Part shown: in pieces, positions 26,018 through 35,711 of the stretch
Layout: the number at the start of each line of letters is the position of its first letter
Numbering within the stretch: the first letter of the stretch is position 1
Source of the DNA: a bacterium
GTDB lineage: Bacteria; Armatimonadota; Zipacnadia; Zipacnadales; UBA11051
Length of the DNA: 54,150 bases
Direction: 5' to 3'
Assembly (NCBI GenBank): GCA_030604405.1
Contig: JAUVVY010000028.1
Span: 1-54,150, forward strand
The notes under the pieces: generated by a model
Told to the model about the DNA's origin: nothing
Database searches by the model: none
The model's input: only the letters and a program-made list of their open reading frames with translations
Made by a program: the position numbers and the translations under genes

Positions 26018-27715
26018 TCAATTCGGCTCTGATGAGGTATCAATTTCATCCGTGTTGGCCTCGGTCTCGGCTACGCCATGCTTGGTAATCCAGAGGTGAA
26101 GCTCCGGGAACGGATATAGCCAATCCTGGGGCGGGACCCATCCACAGCAGCCGGCCAGAGGTGCTCGCGTGTCGCTTTCCCATGTCTTGTCGTAGTCTGC
26201 CGCAAGCGCCTCCATGAATTCCAGCGCGCCCGTTTGCCCGACCCGCAAGGCGTCCCTCACCTCGAAATTGCTGTACGTCACCGCATAGGGAGCGAACTCT
26301 TGCAGCGTCTTCGCATCCAGCCCGAGCGTGACATGGGGCCGCACGGGCCGGCTGTAGGTCTGCCACAGCGGATTCTCCCGCAGCATCGCACCGCCATTGA
26401 CGTAATCCAGCGGCGGGCCCTGAAACCACGGCTCCCAGATGGTGCCCACGGTTCGGTACTGCGGAACATATTCGCCCACCACCCAGAGCATGCGATCCCT
26501 GTCATCAGGCTCCATCAGCTCCCGGTCAAGCTGGACGCTGTAGTAGGTGCTGGCGCCCAGCAGCGCTGCGACTGCGAGGATCGCCGCCAGCTTCCACTCA
26601 GCGCGCCTGCTCCACACAAGCAGCGGGCTGGCAGCCGCCAACACCGCCAGCACCGGCACCAGGGGCATCTCGTAGCGCATGTAGCGCACTCCGGACGCGC
26701 CGATCATCGCAAGCCAGATGACGCTGAAGATGACCAGAATCATTGCCGGAGCCCGGCAGCGTTTCGTACGCAGCAGAGCCCACGCGCCAAGTATCGCGAA
26801 AATCGTCGCTCCGGTTGTGGTGATGGTCAGGTTGACCAGATGGAACCAGTAGCCGTTGGGATCAGCCGAGCGTGCGGGCTCCTCGCCCAGCCGCATGTGC
26901 TGGAGTTCGTAAGAGATGTCGCGCCAGGCATGCTCCCAGTCCAGAAAAATATATGGGGAAGTCAACACAAATGCGGCCAGCGCGATGGCCAGCAGCCACC
27001 ACAAATTGCGTTTCGGCGTCGCCTCAGACCTTTGCCACACCAGGCGCAGGCTATGAGCGGTCAAGGGGGCGACGATGGCCACTGCGCCGTTGTACTTCGT
27101 TGAAGCCGCCAGCCCCACCACCAGGCCGGCGAGGACATAGTTGAGCCACGACGGCTGCTGATAGATCCTGACCGCGAAAAGCAGAACCAGCGTTGTGAAC
27201 AGCACTTGCGTAATATCCACAGTCGCGTAATGAGAATGAAGCACGTGGATGGGGAAAACAGAGCACAGGGCGGCGGCGATGAGGCCCTGGCGATGATCGC
27301 TGATCTGGCGGGCCAGCCAATAGACAGCCACCACGGTCAGCAGCGCCGTTGTGAGGGTCACCTCGCGGCCGATTAGTGTCCAGAATTGCAGCAGTTGCGG
27401 CACGTGATCGAAGCCGACCATTGATACCTGGCCGCCGGAAGAAAGCAGGCAGGAAAAGCCCACCAGGTACAGATACAGGCTGCCGTAATTGAAGAAATGT
27501 GGGTTGAGGTCACCCGTCACCAGGGAGATAGCTCCGCGCAGGGAGTGAAACTCATCAGGGTGATAGCTGAACAGGTGCAACTCATTGGGCAGGCCCCAGG
27601 TGATGCCGAGGTAGCGCAGCACGCCGGCTACTATGACAATGGCCAGCAGGCCGGCCCATGCTGAGGTGGGCGTCTGCGGGCGCTGTTGCTCAACTTCGCT
27701 TGTCTGCTCGTCCAT
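26018..27715 (-). CDS. GT39/GT-C type membrane glycosyltransferase
   Basis: 565 residues, about 11-13 membrane segments, then a soluble C-terminal part (about 420-565). The first periplasmic loop carries FSYHPDEFHSL, the acidic motif of PMT/ArnT-type enzymes that use polyprenyl-phosphate sugars. Such proteins add a sugar to a protein or lipid on the outer face of the inner membrane. A TACAAT at 27772-27767 could be the -10 of its promoter, without a good -35. It is followed by the DegT aminotransferase 36 bases later. The acceptor is unknown. Confidence 0.8.
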   Translation of the reverse strand: MDEQTSEVEQQRPQTPTSAWAGLLAIVIVAGVLRYLGITWGLPNELHLFSYHPDEFHSLRGAISLVTGDLNPHFFNYGSLYLYLVGFSCLLSSGGQVSMVGFDHVPQLLQFWTLIGREVTLTTALLTVVAVYWLARQISDHRQGLIAAALCSVFPIHVLHSHYATVDITQVLFTTLVLLFAVRIYQQPSWLNYVLAGLVVGLAASTKYNGAVAIVAPLTAHSLRLVWQRSEATPKRNLWWLLAIALAAFVLTSPYIFLDWEHAWRDISYELQHMRLGEEPARSADPNGYWFHLVNLTITTTGATIFAILGAWALLRTKRCRAPAMILVIFSVIWLAMIGASGVRYMRYEMPLVPVLAVLAAASPLLVWSRRAEWKLAAILAVAALLGASTYYSVQLDRELMEPDDRDRMLWVVGEYVPQYRTVGTIWEPWFQGPPLDYVNGGAMLRENPLWQTYSRPVRPHVTLGLDAKTLQEFAPYAVTYSNFEVRDALRVGQTGALEFMEALAADYDKTWESDTRAPLAGCCGWVPPQDWLYPFPELHLWITKHGVAETEANTDEIDTSSEPN

Positions 27716-27885
27716 GATGCTCTGCTCGCGAACAATGGTGCATCAGTTACACGCATGCGCGCCGGTATTGTAGCATACTTGGGGAATTGTTTTTAGGGTG
27801 GCGGGGAGTTACGCGGCTTCTGAGGATCGGGCTAGCGAGCTACCCAACGCAAGCGCATTCACTCATCCAGTGTAGCAGGCCCTTG

Positions 27886-28794
27886 TCACTCACCTTCGGC
27901 GACGTTCCAGCGCTGTTTGAGGCGGCGGCTGCCCTCCCAGATGCCTATGATCATCTCCTTGGATTCTTGGCAGTGCGCAATCACCTGAGTGAGGTCGTGG
28001 CCCTGAATCTCGCAGACAATAGGGCCTTCGTAGCCGATTTCTCTAAGCCGCTCGTACGCGCCCTGAAAATCTATAGTGTTGTTCAGGTGAGGCGGCTGAT
28101 GCTCCATGTATCCACCCCAGTACTGGTTGACGCCGTTGTGGTGAACCTCGGCGATGCGGCCGGCGAACTCGTCAATAAAGGCAAAGAAGCCCTCGTCACT
28201 GCCGCCGGCCATGTAGGCGTGGCCGATGTCGAGGTTGATGCCCCAGCCCTCGACGCGATCGGCGACATACTTCAGCGCCGACAGATGACCCACCTCATAC
28301 CCGACGGGCATGGCCGGTTCTTTGGCCCGCGCCATCAGGTGCGTGGCATATTGCGTGTTGTATTCGTGGACGTGCTCCACAGAGCGTATGTAACCGTGGG
28401 TCCCACCGCCCATGTGGTAGGTCATCGCCGCCGCTCCCAGCGCTTCTGCCAGGTCCATGCAGCGGTCGTAGTACTCCCACGTCAGCTTGCGCAGATGGCG
28501 GTTGGCGCTGGCCAGGTTCCAGTCAAGGTGCGGCGAGTGTACGGTCACCCACTCAAACACGCTCATCGCATCTTTCAGGTCCGCTATGTCCTCATCGGTT
28601 GCCTCGAACAGGTCAAAGCCGACGTTGGGGTGGTTTTCCGGATATCCGAGGTTGGCCTGGTCGAGCGTCGGCACGATCTCGAAGCCCCTGAAGCCTGCCT
28701 CATGCACCATGCGTATTGCGTCAAAGACGTCCTCGCCGTGCGTAGAGGGCATAAAGTGGGTCGAAATGCCGATCCGGTCCTTGATATTCTGCAA
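27886..28794 (-). CDS. Sugar phosphate isomerase/epimerase (TIM barrel)
   Basis: 302 residues from TTG 28794, which has AAGGAG eight bases upstream; a longer reading from 28854 adds residues with no family match. The stop codon of the previous gene (28796-28798) is one base before this TTG, so translation is probably coupled. Metal-site residues: Glu in VGYEVGHL, Asp/His in NLDIGHAY, His in AEVHHNGVN, Glu in IVCEIQG. Same family as 5860-6654 but clearly diverged. Substrate unknown. Confidence 0.82.
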   Translation of the reverse strand: MQNIKDRIGISTHFMPSTHGEDVFDAIRMVHEAGFRGFEIVPTLDQANLGYPENHPNVGFDLFEATDEDIADLKDAMSVFEWVTVHSPHLDWNLASANRHLRKLTWEYYDRCMDLAEALGAAAMTYHMGGGTHGYIRSVEHVHEYNTQYATHLMARAKEPAMPVGYEVGHLSALKYVADRVEGWGINLDIGHAYMAGGSDEGFFAFIDEFAGRIAEVHHNGVNQYWGGYMEHQPPHLNNTIDFQGAYERLREIGYEGPIVCEIQGHDLTQVIAHCQESKEMIIGIWEGSRRLKQRWNVAEGE

Positions 28795-28795
28795 C

Positions 28796-29275
28796 CTATG
28801 CACTCCTTTTTCGGCGGCGCAGCCACCTTCCAACTTGCCCTCCGACCGCCCCACCGAACGAGACAGTTACTATCGTGTGGATGAAGACGTGCAGAGCGGC
28901 ACCGTGTGTCACCGGCGGCAGGCTTCTAATGGAATCCAGGTAAGAATACAGAGAGCACCCAACTGCGCCCAGCGCTACGACTTCTCCCCACCACCTGAAG
29001 CGGGCATGTTGCCTGATAAGATAACTCGCGCTGGCCGCTGCCAGCGTTACCCACGTAAGTGGGAAACAGTACATGTTCGCGTAATAGAAGACTGTCGCGC
29101 CGGCCAGCCGCGGCAATGCATCAAGAGAATCGTAGAGCCAGAGGAACACAAGGCCCGCCGTCACTGGAACGACAAGCCACATGGTGATAGCGCCGACAGA
29201 CAATGAGATGACCAAGCCTGAGAGTAGTGGCCACGCACCAGTTGTTGGACGCTCAGTCTCCGGCCCAGGCATCAT
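28796..29275 (-). CDS. Small membrane protein, unknown function
   Basis: 159 residues with about four hydrophobic segments (roughly 15-35, 38-52, 58-84, 97-150 with breaks) and a basic C-terminus RRRKRSA. No recognised family. Its TAG stop is separated by one base from the TTG start of the isomerase, suggesting coupled translation. It lies 55 bases downstream of the large TPR protein on the same strand; an AAGG sits close to its ATG. Confidence 0.6.
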   Translation of the reverse strand: MMPGPETERPTTGAWPLLSGLVISLSVGAITMWLVVPVTAGLVFLWLYDSLDALPRLAGATVFYYANMYCFPLTWVTLAAASASYLIRQHARFRWWGEVVALGAVGCSLYSYLDSIRSLPPVTHGAALHVFIHTIVTVSFGGAVGGQVGRWLRRRKRSA

Positions 29276-29330
29276 CCTTACTATGCCTCCACACTATGTT
29301 GCCACAGTGTACACGTACAGTGGCTGACGG

Positions 29331-32300
29331 CTACGGTTTGGTGTGCATGATGGGGTGTGTGGCGGTCGGGCCCCAGTTGCCGGCGCCGTCCTGGGCCCGC
29401 AAGTGGAAGTACCATACCCCGGGCTTGAGTTGACCGAACTGCTTGGCAACCGCCAGGCCCTCCGGCTCAGTGTCAGGAGTTGTCAGCGGGTCCTGATCCA
29501 GGGTGTAGCTGTATCCCTGGATGCCTGTGGTATCGGTGGCCTTCCAGCGGATGACCGGTGCCTTCGCGCCGACCTTGCCGATGATAAAGTTGTCGAAATG
29601 CGCCACTGCGCCCTGCGCATTGTTGGCATTGTTGCGGTCGTAGATGATGACGTAACGCACGCTGAGCGCCCCGCTCTTTTGCTGGCGGCGCAGCGCCGAG
29701 CCCAGATTGAAACTGGCGTGATGCCACTGGTTGTTGGCCTTGACCCCGGATATCTTGCCGATCGTGCGTCCGCCGCCGTCGGTGAAAGCGAAGTCCCACC
29801 ACCGGCCGCCCATATAGACACCGAAGTCGAGTTTGACCGACGACGATAACTTGTAATCGAACGAAATGATCGGATACTGTTCGGCCGAGTAGTTGCCGTC
29901 GTAGATAAACGCCGACATGTCCCCGCCTCTGCTCCTGTTGGTGAGCTTGACACTACAGTTACCGCTGGCGGCGGTGGTCTTATCAATGCTCACATCTGCG
30001 CCCTTGGCGCCACCGCGATTGCGCCAGCCACCCAGGCCGTCCTCGAAAGTGTTCGCAATGAGCGTGGGGTGAGTGGGGGACTTGATTTCGCGGATGGACG
30101 GGCCGTCTTTGTCCGCCGCGTATGACATCGTCCATGACCATGACGGCAGCGTGGCGACCTCGTTGCCGGCGTAATCGGCCGCCTTGAGCAGCTTCACATC
30201 AACTTTGGTCTTGTCATCGAATACCACCGGCGCGGGAGTAACATCCTCGCAGTTCCAGATCAGTTTGCGCTTCTGGCGATAGTATCGCAAGCCGGCGTTG
30301 GCAATGCTGTATTCGTGACCGGCCACTTCCAGAATGACCGTATTGGGATCAACGGCGGCTTTCCCATTGTCATGGAGGTTCAGCACCATTTCCGAGACCG
30401 CTGTGGTTGAATCTGCAGCAGGCGCGGAGATGGAAGCGACCGGCCTGTCCGAATCGACAAGTACCGGTCTCTGGGTGACGGTGCTCCAGTTGCCGGCACG
30501 ATCCTGCGCGCACAGGCCGATCCACAGCCTCCAGAGATCCGGCAGTGTCATTCTGAAGACGTTGTCTTTCTCCATCAATTCGCGCGAGGGCAGCTTGCCG
30601 GCCTGATTGTCGGCTGCCCAGCTTACGCCGGCGATGCCTGAGACATCAGCACTTGTCCAGCTCACAGAAATCGGCTCTGCGCCGGAGATGACAGGAACAA
30701 TCCGGAAGTTGTCAATGTGGTAATGAGCGCCGACGCGGTTGCCCGTCTGGCCCCAGTCGGCGAGCAGAAACTGGCGGACTTCGTAATTGGCGGCCTCCGG
30801 ATCGGCCTTTTTCAGCATTTCGTACAGATCGAATTCCGCGTGGTGCCATTCACCATCAGCCTGTACGTTTGGAACACTGCCGATTACGCCGATGTTGTTA
30901 TCGTTGTCCGTGAACTTGATTCCCTGCAGATTGCCATTCACATAGACGGCGAAATCCGTGCGAATGCGATCGTCCAGCTTGTAGTCAAATGAGACGATAC
31001 GGTGTTTGCCCGCATCGAAACGCTGGCGGGTAACATACGCGCCGAACCTGCCGCCGTATGTCGAGTTGTACACTTTGAGGCTATAACGGCCATCTGTGGC
31101 CGTGGTGTCATCCCGGTAGAGCTTGGCCCCACTGCTGTCGCCATAAGGCTGCCAGCCGCCCAGGTCCTTCTCGAAAGTATCGTCAATCAGGTAGGCCTCG
31201 GCGATGTTGATAGTGGGGGCTGTGGGCGGCGTCTGGTCGTGCTTGTAATCAACTGCGAAGGTGAACTGTTGCAGCGCAGCAGTGTTGCCGGCGCGGTCGG
31301 AAAGACTTGCCAGCTCGATCGCCGCCGACTGGCCATCTTCGATGCTGATACCGGCACGAGCAGGATCGAGCTGAAGAATGCTCGCAGCCGGGTCCCAGCT
31401 TACACCGTTGCTGGCCAGCGAAAGTTGCTGGTCGTTGAAGCGAACCGACAGCTTGCCCAGGTCAATGCCGCTGCCGCCCGGGTCTCTGAGCGTGATACGA
31501 ATCACGCTGTCGCCAATTGCGGTTCCGGGTTGCGGCTCGACGGACTCGACCACTGGTGGCTGGGCATCCACGGCGGCGCGGTAATTGACCGTTGGCCCCC
31601 ACTGCTCATCCGCCAGCAGCGGCTTGATGTGGGCATACCAGGTGCCCTCGCCCTGCAGTTGCAGACTCAGCGCCTTGTCCTGGGTGGTGACTTCCGCCGC
31701 AGGCTGTCCGTGCGGGTCCCTGTCCACCGACACTGCATAGCCCTTGATACCACTCTTGGTTGGTGTGATAGCCAGCTTGAGTTCTGCGCCGTGAGGCTGG
31801 CCGAGGCAGAAATTGTCCACGTACCACGTGGCGCTGATGCGGTTGCCGCCAAACCCGGCCAACAGATACGCCTCATTGCTGGCATTGCCGACCCACAAAT
31901 CGCTGCACCTGAGGCTCTTCTTCTCCGGCATCAGCGCCTGCAGATGTCCCCGCAGGTCGAACTCCGCATGATGCCACTGGCCGTCCGTCTGAACATCGGG
32001 AATATGGCCGAGAACTACGCAGTCGGAAGCCGGCTTGGTGGGGCCGGTGAACACGATCTCGTATGGCCGACCGTTGCAGGTGAGGTAGAAGTTGACTTTG
32101 GACGCCTGCGTGATACGGTAGTCGAAGGCGAGCTTTGACAGTTCCGCAACGTCGAATTGCTGCCTGCGCAGGGTGGCGCCGAAGCTGCCGCCGGCTGCGG
32201 CATTGACCAGTCGGAGGCAGTGCCCGCCGTCTTTACCGGCAGCGACGATGCTCAGTTGCGCGCCCTGGTCTCCGTCGCGGGTTCTAAAGATGCCAACTCC

Positions 32301-33521
32301 ATTCTCGAAATCATTCTGCACCGAAGAATGGCTCTGACTTGTGAGTCTCAAATTGGCAGGCGTGACCTCGACAGCGCGCTCGGCAGGAGCACCATCGTCC
32401 GGCAGCGGACTGCGCACCTGCTTCTCGTCCTCGTAGTAAACCTTTATGCGTGGAGTGATGATGTCGTTGCGCAGGACCCAGATGCCGACGCGACCACTCT
32501 CCAGAGGGTCTTCGTCCTTGGCTTGCAGCACCAGTTTGTTGTCCAGATAAAGCTCCAGTGCGCTGCCGGACTTGCGGACGCGGATACCCCACCATTTGCG
32601 ATGCCATTCGTATGTGGGCGGCGTACCGTTTTCGGTAATCGGCCACAGAGCTGCCGGCTTGGTGGTCTCCGCCAGCATTTTGGTGCCCCGCATGATGCGC
32701 GTCACACGGTTGTCGTTGCCGCCTATGATGAAGCTGTAGCCGCTGTCGGGGTTCGCGCCGTCGCCGCAGATGGTGATATTCATGTCATTGGGCGGCAGGT
32801 AGGTGGGGGAGCGGTTAGTCCGCATCTTGAAGCCGATATACATCTCGACCACGATGTCGCCGACGAATTCCCGCTTGTTCCACATCGCCGCAATGCCCTC
32901 ACGCGAGTAGCCACCGTACCACGACCACTGCGGCGAGCACGTCCAGCGGCTGGTCGCGTTCCACTCGCCGCTGCGGATGAGCCAGTCGGTGGGGGCCTTG
33001 CTGAAAGTGTAATCATACACATTGCTGGAGAATAGCTCCGCCGAGGCGCCGTCGAGAGCAAGCGCTGAGGCATAGAACCCGCTGCGGCCGCCGTGCTCAA
33101 ACCGCTCGACGTTCGCAGGCAGGTTTTCCAGCCGCGCCAGGGCCTGACGGGAAGCAGCGTGGTCCGGCTCGTGCTCGAGGACGGCATTGAAAACCGAGAT
33201 AGCCTCTTCTTCGCGCCACTGTGCAGTCAGCGCCTCCCCTAACCAGTACCGCGACTCGACCGATTCCGGCTTGCTGGCGAGGATTTCGCGCAGATGCTTC
33301 TCAGCGCCGATGAAATCACCGGTCGCGATCTCGCACCGGGCCAGCCAGTAGATCGCCTCAAGGTTGTCAGGCTCAGCGGCAAGTACCGCCTTGAATTCCC
33401 GCGCCGCCAGCTCGTAATAGCCTTGCCTGAAAGGAACCAGTGCCTCCTGCACCGACGCCGCCTGGGCACCAGCGCCCAATAGCACCAGCACAGCCAAAAC
33501 AAGGCCGAATCTTGAGATCAT
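29331..33521 (-). CDS. Very large secreted protein: TPR repeats plus repeated beta-sandwich and Ig/FN3-like domains
   Basis: About 1396 residues from ATG 33521, which opens a good signal peptide (MISRFGLVLAVLVLLGAGAQA). Order: three TPR-like helical pairs (about 22-130, ...EPDNLEAIYWLARCEI...), a LamG/DUF1080-like sandwich (about 150-370), then three copies of a related module, each with a D/N-x-FE-x-GxG(G)W start, SFDYK strand and WHHA-x-F signature (QWHHAEFDL, EWHHAEFDL, QWHHASFNL). Each copy is followed by an Ig/FN3-like domain, the last with GVWYFHLRAQDGAGNWGPT. No catalytic motif is visible. Probably a surface adhesin or carbohydrate-binding scaffold; no anchor or PEP-CTERM is present at the C-terminus. 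Confidence 0.75.
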   Translation of the reverse strand: MISRFGLVLAVLVLLGAGAQAASVQEALVPFRQGYYELAAREFKAVLAAEPDNLEAIYWLARCEIATGDFIGAEKHLREILASKPESVESRYWLGEALTAQWREEEAISVFNAVLEHEPDHAASRQALARLENLPANVERFEHGGRSGFYASALALDGASAELFSSNVYDYTFSKAPTDWLIRSGEWNATSRWTCSPQWSWYGGYSREGIAAMWNKREFVGDIVVEMYIGFKMRTNRSPTYLPPNDMNITICGDGANPDSGYSFIIGGNDNRVTRIMRGTKMLAETTKPAALWPITENGTPPTYEWHRKWWGIRVRKSGSALELYLDNKLVLQAKDEDPLESGRVGIWVLRNDIITPRIKVYYEDEKQVRSPLPDDGAPAERAVEVTPANLRLTSQSHSSVQNDFENGVGIFRTRDGDQGAQLSIVAAGKDGGHCLRLVNAAAGGSFGATLRRQQFDVAELSKLAFDYRITQASKVNFYLTCNGRPYEIVFTGPTKPASDCVVLGHIPDVQTDGQWHHAEFDLRGHLQALMPEKKSLRCSDLWVGNASNEAYLLAGFGGNRISATWYVDNFCLGQPHGAELKLAITPTKSGIKGYAVSVDRDPHGQPAAEVTTQDKALSLQLQGEGTWYAHIKPLLADEQWGPTVNYRAAVDAQPPVVESVEPQPGTAIGDSVIRITLRDPGGSGIDLGKLSVRFNDQQLSLASNGVSWDPAASILQLDPARAGISIEDGQSAAIELASLSDRAGNTAALQQFTFAVDYKHDQTPPTAPTINIAEAYLIDDTFEKDLGGWQPYGDSSGAKLYRDDTTATDGRYSLKVYNSTYGGRFGAYVTRQRFDAGKHRIVSFDYKLDDRIRTDFAVYVNGNLQGIKFTDNDNNIGVIGSVPNVQADGEWHHAEFDLYEMLKKADPEAANYEVRQFLLADWGQTGNRVGAHYHIDNFRIVPVISGAEPISVSWTSADVSGIAGVSWAADNQAGKLPSRELMEKDNVFRMTLPDLWRLWIGLCAQDRAGNWSTVTQRPVLVDSDRPVASISAPAADSTTAVSEMVLNLHDNGKAAVDPNTVILEVAGHEYSIANAGLRYYRQKRKLIWNCEDVTPAPVVFDDKTKVDVKLLKAADYAGNEVATLPSWSWTMSYAADKDGPSIREIKSPTHPTLIANTFEDGLGGWRNRGGAKGADVSIDKTTAASGNCSVKLTNRSRGGDMSAFIYDGNYSAEQYPIISFDYKLSSSVKLDFGVYMGGRWWDFAFTDGGGRTIGKISGVKANNQWHHASFNLGSALRRQQKSGALSVRYVIIYDRNNANNAQGAVAHFDNFIIGKVGAKAPVIRWKATDTTGIQGYSYTLDQDPLTTPDTEPEGLAVAKQFGQLKPGVWYFHLRAQDGAGNWGPTATHPIMHTKP

Positions 33522-33641
33522 CTCGCCCGACCGGTCAACCGTCATGTGTGATAGCACCAATTACTCACCTAGCCGTAGCTCAACGTCGAGCCCGAGGTCG
33601 TTGGGATGATTACAGTGTGTCATTTTGCGGCTGTGCGTCTT

Positions 33642-35678
33642 TCACTCGACAGGCTTTGGTAGTGACGCCATATTCGCCTGCAGCACGCAATCGTCATTGA
33701 GCAGGACGACGAGCCAGTGGCCGCGCCGCTCGAAGCTGAGCTTGGCCTTCGGGCCCTCGACTTGCGCTTTCGCCTCTGCGAGAAGCTGGTCACCCGCCCG
33801 CAGCGCCAGTGCGATTTCTTTGGAGCCGGAAGTGAGTGCCACCACGAGATTACAGGCATCCTTGTCGCCGGGATCACTCGCACCGACAAGCAGTTTGATA
33901 TTCCCGCTCTTGGCACCGACGTTCGGTATTGTGAAAACGAGCGCATGCTCGCCGAAGTAATCGCCCTTGGTCCACCAGGTCGAACCAACGTCCGGCTTGA
34001 CCCACGGGGCCTGAGTGCTGGCCCATTCGGCCATCTCCGGATGCTTGGAAACATCGGCAAACTCTTGCGTAATCCGGCTGGTCTGCTTGGGTGGGATGAT
34101 CTGCAGCAGCGCGTTGTCGAACTGCGTGCCTGCCGCTGCGGTGGCGAACACGCCTACGGCTCCTGCAGTTAGCCCCGGGCTGAAAGCCTCAACCTGGGGC
34201 CGTCCCGCAACAGCAAGGGCGATAAGCCCATCCGTGAGCCTGGCTTCAGCGCGGTACCAGCTCTTGGCGGGGATCGAAACTGGCGCTTCGGCGAGGACCT
34301 TTTCTTCGCCCTCCCTGACCCGCACCACCTGCGCCTTGCCGGCATAGGGCGTACCCTTCTGCGCCCACCGCAGCAGGCAATAGTTATTGGAGTCCTGATA
34401 GCCCACCACTAGTCCGCACCCGCCGCTTTCGGCCGGCTGAATCGTGATGGAATACTCGTAATGTTCCCAGGCGCGCCGCCCGGTCACGACCAGCGCCGGA
34501 GTGTTGCTAGTTGGACGCAGCGAGCCGTTAGTGTGCTGCCAGCCGCCCTCCAGCGTCTGCCATTTGCCGGGCACTTCCTCAGTGAAATTCTCTGCGAAAA
34601 GCTCCCACGGCCCACACACAACATCGTCGAAGAAAGCGCCCTTGTTGCTTTCACAGTAAAGGCCCACCTGGCCCTGGCCGAAGGCATCGGTCCGCGTGGC
34701 AAGCCGCAGTTCGTCGTCAACCCAGACGTGAATGACCCCTGCCGAAACGGCGCAGCGCAGGCAGTACCATTGATCGGCGCGAAAGCCGCCCTTCGATTCG
34801 GCGACGACTTCGCTTTCGCCATTCCTGACCGCAACGACCTGTAGGCTGCCGCCTGCGGGGTGCTCTCGACCCAGCCAGCGGATGACGATATAGTTGTCGG
34901 CATCCTGGAAATAGATGACCAGGCCGATAGCTTCGTGGTCGGCAGGCTTGATGGCCGCTTGCATGCTGTAGATGTCCCAGAACCAGTACCCGGTGACCGC
35001 AATGGCGGGCTTGTCATCTTTGCGCTTGCCGAGATAAGAGAAAGCGTTTGCCGACTTGTCGGCATCTTGTCGGCCGGCCTGGTCGTCCTCGCGCAGGGTG
35101 CGCTGCTGCCATTTGCCGCTAGCGACCTCCCAGGCGCTGAGGCCGCCCTCTTCGCGCACGAAGTCATCGGCGACGAAGATGTCACCAACCGGCTGGATCA
35201 TAAGCTCTTCGAAGCTGCCGCCGCCTGCGGCCACTGTCCCTGCCTTGCCGTCATGCAGCAAACTGTCGTAGGCACGAGCTATCACCCGGCCATCCCACAC
35301 CAGGGCCATGCGCCAGTCACGCCGCTGGACGGTGAAAGCTGCGGTCTCGGCACCAGCGCGCGGTGGTGTCAGTGCGCCGATGCTGCCGATGTGGGTTGTG
35401 GTCGCGCCCATCACACGGAAAAACTTCGCCTTGCCGCCGGCGAAAGCCACGGCATAGTGATCGCCGCTGTCCTCCTGGTAGTTGATGACAACACGCGCAT
35501 TGAGCTTTGCGAGGGAGGAAAAGCGCAGTTCGCCGACCACGTTGAAGTCGCCGCTGGCTTCATCTTCGAGAAATGCAACCTCGCCGGCGACGGCGATGTG
35601 GGCTGATATGCACAACGCTGCGGCACACGCTACGAGTAGCGTTATGAGATGGTTATTCGCTAATCTGAGCAAGCACAC
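33642..35678 (-). CDS. Secreted protein with repeated concanavalin-like (LamG/DUF1080) domains
   Basis: 678 residues with a signal peptide (hydrophobic 10-30, ending AHIAVAG). Three sandwich domains of similar pattern lie at about 32-165, 168-358 and 362-530; domains 2 and 3 share the YQD/FQD-x-NYxxxRW signature (YFQDADNYIVIRW, YQDSNNYCLLRW) typical of 3-keto-disaccharide-hydrolase-like or LamG folds. A beta-rich end follows. No catalytic residues can be named. It stands 120 bases upstream, in transcription order, of the large TPR protein, which has related sandwiches; the two may work together outside the cell. Confidence 0.72.
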   Translation of the reverse strand: MCLLRLANNHLITLLVACAAALCISAHIAVAGEVAFLEDEASGDFNVVGELRFSSLAKLNARVVINYQEDSGDHYAVAFAGGKAKFFRVMGATTTHIGSIGALTPPRAGAETAAFTVQRRDWRMALVWDGRVIARAYDSLLHDGKAGTVAAGGGSFEELMIQPVGDIFVADDFVREEGGLSAWEVASGKWQQRTLREDDQAGRQDADKSANAFSYLGKRKDDKPAIAVTGYWFWDIYSMQAAIKPADHEAIGLVIYFQDADNYIVIRWLGREHPAGGSLQVVAVRNGESEVVAESKGGFRADQWYCLRCAVSAGVIHVWVDDELRLATRTDAFGQGQVGLYCESNKGAFFDDVVCGPWELFAENFTEEVPGKWQTLEGGWQHTNGSLRPTSNTPALVVTGRRAWEHYEYSITIQPAESGGCGLVVGYQDSNNYCLLRWAQKGTPYAGKAQVVRVREGEEKVLAEAPVSIPAKSWYRAEARLTDGLIALAVAGRPQVEAFSPGLTAGAVGVFATAAAGTQFDNALLQIIPPKQTSRITQEFADVSKHPEMAEWASTQAPWVKPDVGSTWWTKGDYFGEHALVFTIPNVGAKSGNIKLLVGASDPGDKDACNLVVALTSGSKEIALALRAGDQLLAEAKAQVEGPKAKLSFERRGHWLVVLLNDDCVLQANMASLPKPVE

Positions 35679-35711
35679 ACCCTCCAGATATTGGTCATTG
35701 GGGAATCTCGG

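Noticed and set aside
27787-28884. 365-codon plus-strand frame over the isomerase
   Set aside because: The minus strand encodes a clear TIM-barrel protein with ribosome site; the plus frame is its shadow.
31002-32138. 378-codon plus-strand frame
   Set aside because: Shadow of the large secreted protein on the minus strand.
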